Shown piece by piece: positions 6,779 through 8,748 of a DNA stretch of 8,748 bases. Location: assembly GCA_030745815.1 (NCBI GenBank), contig JASLNX010000012.1, forward strand, positions 1 to 8,748, read 5' to 3'. The position numbers were made by a program, and so were the translations under genes. Within the stretch, counting starts at the first letter, position 1, and every line of letters begins with the position of its first letter. Below the pieces are notes generated by a model, which was not told the origin of the DNA, searched no databases, and saw only the letters and a program-made list of their open reading frames with translations. This stretch comes from an archaeon. GTDB taxonomy: Archaea > Iainarchaeota > Iainarchaeia > Iainarchaeales > GCA-2688035.

Positions 6779-6799
6779 GTTAGGAAACGCGAATTCTCT

Positions 6800-7228
6800 T
6801 TACTTGAATCTTACCGCGCCAGCCTCAAGGTCGGATTTCTCAATAATGATGTTTTCGCCAACAATCTTGCTTGGAAGGTAACCTGGCCAACAGCCCCCTG
6901 GAGTTCTATTTTGGGTTCCGATTCCACTTATTGGATACCGGTTTCCGCAATTGTTGCAAACCATAAAATTTCCTTCCTGACGATAGCCCTTCTTGGCATA
7001 GCCGCAAACATCGCAGGCATCAAAAGCCGTTTTCACGCCGCCATCAGCTGTCTTTACTGCAAAAAAGCTCACAGTTGTGTCGCTGGCGTCGTACTCAAAC
7101 CACTTTGCCTGGTCACTCAAACTCCCAAGCGGTATTGAAACTGATTCACTTGAAGATGCGGCCGCCGAAGCCGTTTCTAAATCTTCTGCAAAGTTGTATA
7201 AAAAAAGTCTCGGGAAACCTAAGCTCAA
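6800..7228 (-). CDS. DUF2318 domain protein, apparently 5'-truncated
   Basis: The DUF2318 domain (Pfam PF10080, linked to FtrD-type and other metal or Fe-S proteins) spans residues 30-142: VSIPLGSLSDQAKWFEYD, FDACDVCGYAKKGY, VCNNCGNRYPI, GGCWPGYLPSKI and DLEAGAVRF. C72xxC75, C91xxC94 and C113 are the likely metal ligands. Family members are normally exported, behind a membrane anchor or lipoprotein signal and a low-complexity linker. The linker survives (ETASAAASSSES, residues 18-29), but the preceding residues are not a signal sequence, and an in-frame TGA lies at 7232-7234, two codons before the only usable start (TTG 7228, no convincing ribosome binding site). No other frame upstream encodes a hydrophobic segment. 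I read this as a gene that lost its 5' end; expression is doubtful. Its place before copA suggests an extracytoplasmic copper or redox role (inference). Confidence 0.75.
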   Translation of the reverse strand: MSLGFPRLFLYNFAEDLETASAAASSSESVSIPLGSLSDQAKWFEYDASDTTVSFFAVKTADGGVKTAFDACDVCGYAKKGYRQEGNFMVCNNCGNRYPISGIGTQNRTPGGCWPGYLPSKIVGENIIIEKSDLEAGAVRFK

Positions 7229-7442
7229 AGCTCATTGGGCGTTTCAAGACAAGCTTATTTCTAGTTTGCAGACGTCTGGGTTGTCGATTAAGGTCAAAAG
7301 AGGGAAAAAGTGTATTTGGACTGACCGGTCTGCCCATTTTTCTCCACCGGTTGAATTGGAAACTAATTGTGAAAATATAGTTGCCGGATATCTTGAAATG
7401 ATTATGGATTTCGAGGAAAAACAGAATTCATCAGTGAAATAA
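7194..7442 (+). CDS. Unrecognised + strand frame, probably a 5'-truncated gene
   Basis: The frame is open from inside the antisense of DUF2318 to the TAA at 7440-7442. The portion from about 7190 looks like coding sequence: KAHWAFQDKLISSLQTSG, IKVKRGKKCIWTDRSAHF and NIVAGYLEMIMDFEEKQ. The part before 7190 only reads the DUF2318 linker backwards, so the ATG at 7077 is not credible. The TTG at 7194 would give an 82-residue product, but it has no ribosome binding site. I recognise no family. Codons rich in TCT, GGG and CGG differ from the genes to the left. It is best read as the C-terminal remnant of a gene whose start was lost at the junction with DUF2318, although a short intact gene cannot be excluded. 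Confidence 0.35.
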   Translation: MYKKSLGKPKLKAHWAFQDKLISSLQTSGLSIKVKRGKKCIWTDRSAHFSPPVELETNCENIVAGYLEMIMDFEEKQNSSVK

Positions 7443-7682
7443 TTCATAGTAATTTAGAAGTTTTGCCTTTAGAAATTTCGTAAAGTTCCTGAAGAAAAAG
7501 GAGTACCTAAAATATCCATTTTACTTCGGAAAAATGGGGATAATGATAACTAAAAATGCTACAGAATATGGTTCTTTTTGTGAGGAAAAATGCATAAATT
7601 TCACATAAAAATTTAGCTTTTGCGGAGAGGCTTTACAAAGGCTTAAATTCTTTGAAAACAGATGTTTTAATGGTGAACTTGA
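7443..7682. other. Non-coding stretch before the small basic protein
   Basis: These 240 bases hold no credible gene. The visible items are the UUCG hairpin (7516-7537), AT-rich TATA-like sequences (TAAATTT near 7594-7600 and TTAAAT at 7643-7648), two close copies of AGGCTT (around 7628-7644), and a GGTGA ribosome binding site (7672-7676) for the next gene. The best promoter for that gene is near 7607-7650, but I cannot choose one box with confidence. Confidence 0.4.
7516..7537 (+). ncRNA. Hairpin with C(UUCG)G tetraloop
   Basis: CCATTTT (7516-7522) pairs perfectly with AAAATGG (7531-7537). Inside is an A-A mismatch, then C-TTCG-G, the very stable cUUCGg tetraloop if read as + strand RNA. This favours an RNA structure over a DNA-binding dyad. 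It lies 74 bases after the preceding + strand stop and 146 before the next start. It could be a 3' end or processing hairpin, or part of an unknown small RNA; no run of T follows directly. The type is tentative. Confidence 0.3.
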
Positions 7683-7931
7683 ATGCCAAAACCGCCAAAA
7701 GTTAGGGATAGTTCGAAGAAGCATTCAGTGAAACTAACTGCAAGCGGCGAAGTCCAACGTCAAAATGCCAAATTTAGGTGGGTTAAGGAAAAAAGGGCGC
7801 TAAAGTCAGAAGTGCTAAAAAAGCTTAAAGCTAAGAAATACCTTGCTAGTAAATACAAGGTGGGTGAAGCCTATGAACTCTATGACGGCAAAGGTGTTCA
7901 CAAAAGAAAAACCGAAAAGAAAAGCAAGTGA
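7683..7931 (+). CDS. Small highly basic protein, 82 aa, function unknown
   Basis: The ATG at 7683 is preceded by GGTGA (7672-7676). The product has 22 lysines and 5 arginines among 82 residues, spread along the chain, with no cysteine or membrane segment. Order: an N-terminal MPKPPKVRDSSKKHSVKL, a middle likely helical part around WVKEKRALKSEVLKKLKAKK, then YKVGEAYELYDGKGVHKRK and a lysine-rich end. Such a composition suggests binding to nucleic acid or the ribosome, but I recognise no ribosomal protein or chromatin family. The coherent reading frame, start signal and promoter-like upstream sequence support a real gene. It converges on the - strand gene ending at 8023. Confidence 0.65.
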   Translation: MPKPPKVRDSSKKHSVKLTASGEVQRQNAKFRWVKEKRALKSEVLKKLKAKKYLASKYKVGEAYELYDGKGVHKRKTEKKSK

Positions 7932-7946
7932 ACTCATTTCTTTTCA

Positions 7947-8000
7947 AACTCCTATTTTATGGTATCGGACGTTCAAATCACTTGTAGCCCGCCAGGAGTT
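7947..8000. repeat. 7-bp inverted repeat flanking a 40-base spacer
   Basis: AACTCCT (7947-7953) and AGGAGTT (7994-8000) are perfect reverse complements in the gap between two convergent genes. The right arm starts on the last base of the tRNA-like CCA. It may be a terminator-like structure for the + strand gene, a boundary repeat, or chance. Confidence 0.3.
7971..7994 (+). other. tRNA 3'-end-like fragment, possible attachment site remnant
   Basis: GTTCAAATC (7971-7979) matches the T-loop consensus GTTCRANYC, and CCA (7992-7994) follows at exactly the distance found in tRNA: taking 7972 as position 54, the A at 7994 is position 76. Between them are a T-stem 3' half CACTT and a GC-richer acceptor-like GTAGCCC plus discriminator G. 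The 5' T-stem half does not pair well (GGACG) and no GGGCTAC-like acceptor strand lies upstream, so this is not a whole tRNA gene. Integrating elements that use tRNA genes leave such 3' copies. With this orientation the element would lie to the left. Confidence 0.35.
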
Positions 8001-8022
8001 ATTATTTTACTACAACTTTAGC

Positions 8023-8445
8023 TTATAAAGTTTGCTGAGATTTGCTCACTTTCAAATCAGCTTTTCCTTTAATTCGCATTATGTCATCAACAACGAAATC
8101 ACTGATTCCAGCCTTATAAAGTGCCTCCTTAATCAAGTTGTTCTTTGTAGCAACATTGGGCGCGTTCCTAAAATCCTCTTGCACACTGATTGCCAATGCA
8201 ATCTCTTCAAACTTTGCGTCCCTTTCCTTTTGATCCTCTAACTTAAACTTGGTAATAATTTCTTGCACACTGTCTTCTTCTGAAAGCTCGTTAAGATATT
8301 GTGTTATCTCAAAGTGCTTGGGTATCCATAGCCGCCTTAGTTCTTTGCTCTTGTCAAAAATGAAACGCTTGAACTTGTTTCCCTGTAGAAACTTAGTGTC
8401 ACGAACTTGTTGCTTTTCAGCAAACTCCTTCAACAGCTCAACCAA
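8023..8445 (-). CDS. Acidic soluble protein or domain, unknown, start unresolved
   Basis: From the TTG at 8445 this gives 140 residues, but the frame stays open to a TGA at 8581-8583 and the extra part looks coding (ERLEELQPSEDLEEEGEF, then IEDKLEKVGFNKDA), so the TTG is probably internal. No ATG exists upstream in this frame. The product is charged and helical, without membrane segments: VELLKEFAEKQQVRD, then FKRFIFDKSKELRRLWIP, HFEITQYLNELSEED, and a C-terminal helical part with YKAGISDFVVDDIMRIKG. I recognise no family. The membrane-protein frame on the same strand overlaps at 8505-8580, and one extra base would join them into a single membrane-anchored protein. I think it is the C-terminal domain of that protein. 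Confidence 0.55.
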   Translation of the reverse strand: MVELLKEFAEKQQVRDTKFLQGNKFKRFIFDKSKELRRLWIPKHFEITQYLNELSEEDSVQEIITKFKLEDQKERDAKFEEIALAISVQEDFRNAPNVATKNNLIKEALYKAGISDFVVDDIMRIKGKADLKVSKSQQTL

Positions 8446-8504
8446 CGCATCTTTATTGAAGCCAACCTTCTCAAGCTTATCCTCAATAAACTCCCCCTCT
8501 TCCT

Positions 8505-8748
8505 CTAAGTCCTCGCTTGGCTGTAATTCTTCCAGTCTTTCAAGGCATTGGACTTTAACACATATTTCTTTATAAAAATCTCAAGCACATAATGAAGTAC
8601 TGTTACAACAATGCTTCCAAAAATAATAATTATTAAATGCGCCCAAATAGGAACCCCTTGAGATATATCAATTAAACCCTCAAGAAACTCATAACCTCTA
8701 ATAGGAATTGTTAAAATATATGCTAAAATAAATAATATAATAACAAAA
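8505..8748 (-). CDS. Membrane protein fragment, 5'-partial, probably frameshifted
   Basis: This frame enters from the right edge of the window and ends at the TAG 8505-8507. It encodes two hydrophobic segments, FVIILFILAYILTIPI and IWAHLIIIIFGSIVVTVLHYVLEIFI, joined by a short polar loop (RGYEFLEGLIDISQGVP), then KKYVLK and 15 nondescript residues. The gene start lies outside the window and the family is not recognised. The hydrophobic part ends about where the soluble frame (8023-8580) opens. A -1 shift, or one missing base, between 8583 and 8505 would fuse the two; the T run at 8574-8578 is one place where a base could be lost. I saw no classic slippery heptamer. Confidence 0.6.
   Translation of the reverse strand, partial: FVIILFILAYILTIPIRGYEFLEGLIDISQGVPIWAHLIIIIFGSIVVTVLHYVLEIFIKKYVLKSNALKDWKNYSQART

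Noticed and set aside
7077..7193. ATG-initiated N-terminus for the + strand frame ending at 7442
   Set aside because: These codons are the complement of the DUF2318 domain and linker, so the apparent start is accidental.
7543..7608. 21-residue + strand ORF starting at 7543
   Set aside because: GGGGAT lies only two or three bases before the ATG, and nothing in the peptide suggests a real product.
7900..7994. A complete tRNA gene ending at 7994
   Set aside because: Only the T-loop and CCA fit; the T-stem mispairs and no matching acceptor strand, D arm or anticodon arm was found upstream.
8041..8110. C/D-box-like signals (TGATGA and CTGA) on the - strand
   Set aside because: The spacing is wrong for an archaeal C/D sRNA, and they fall within codons of the soluble protein domain.
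1..8748. CRISPR array or transposase
   Set aside because: No regularly spaced repeats and no transposase or recombinase motifs were seen on either strand.

Overview
This AT-rich window most likely comes from an archaeon, probably a small-genome (DPANN-like) or anaerobic lineage. The supporting signs are an archaeal-type Ogg2 8-oxoguanine glycosylase, ribosome binding sites related to GGAGGTGAT, probable TATA boxes about 25 bases before starts (one apparently leaderless), and an anaerobe-type oxidative stress set (rubrerythrin plus superoxide reductase). The lineage is inferred from gene content, not proven.

Left part (1-3827, + strand): the C-terminal half of a KefB/CPA2-like cation/proton antiporter with a TrkA-N nucleotide-binding domain (cut by the window edge), then a conserved-looking 115-residue protein of unknown function. 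Next is a tightly spaced five-gene run with ribosome binding sites overlapping or just after the preceding stops: rubrerythrin with an unusual cysteine-rich tail, two-iron superoxide reductase (desulfoferrodoxin), a rubredoxin-less ferritin-like diiron protein, a 33-residue mini-protein ending in CCCDCK, and a DUF318/ArsP-type permease.

Middle part (3829-7228, - strand): an Ogg2-type DNA glycosylase/lyase whose stop lies one base from the permease stop, a Cu+-exporting P1B ATPase (CopA), and a DUF2318 metal/Fe-S-type domain protein lacking its expected N-terminal membrane anchor. An exact 16-bp direct repeat brackets the ogg gene. Together these genes look like a superoxide/peroxide, oxidised-guanine and copper (perhaps soft-metal) defence island.

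Right part (about 7180-8748): disturbed DNA. The DUF2318 gene meets a + strand reading frame head to head, and both appear to have lost their 5' ends. Then come a 240-base non-coding stretch with a UUCG-capped hairpin, a small very basic protein, a fragment with exactly the spacing of a tRNA 3' end (T-loop to CCA), and a - strand locus in which a membrane-protein frame and an acidic soluble frame overlap in a way that suggests a frameshift. No CRISPR array, intact tRNA, rRNA or transposase gene was seen.
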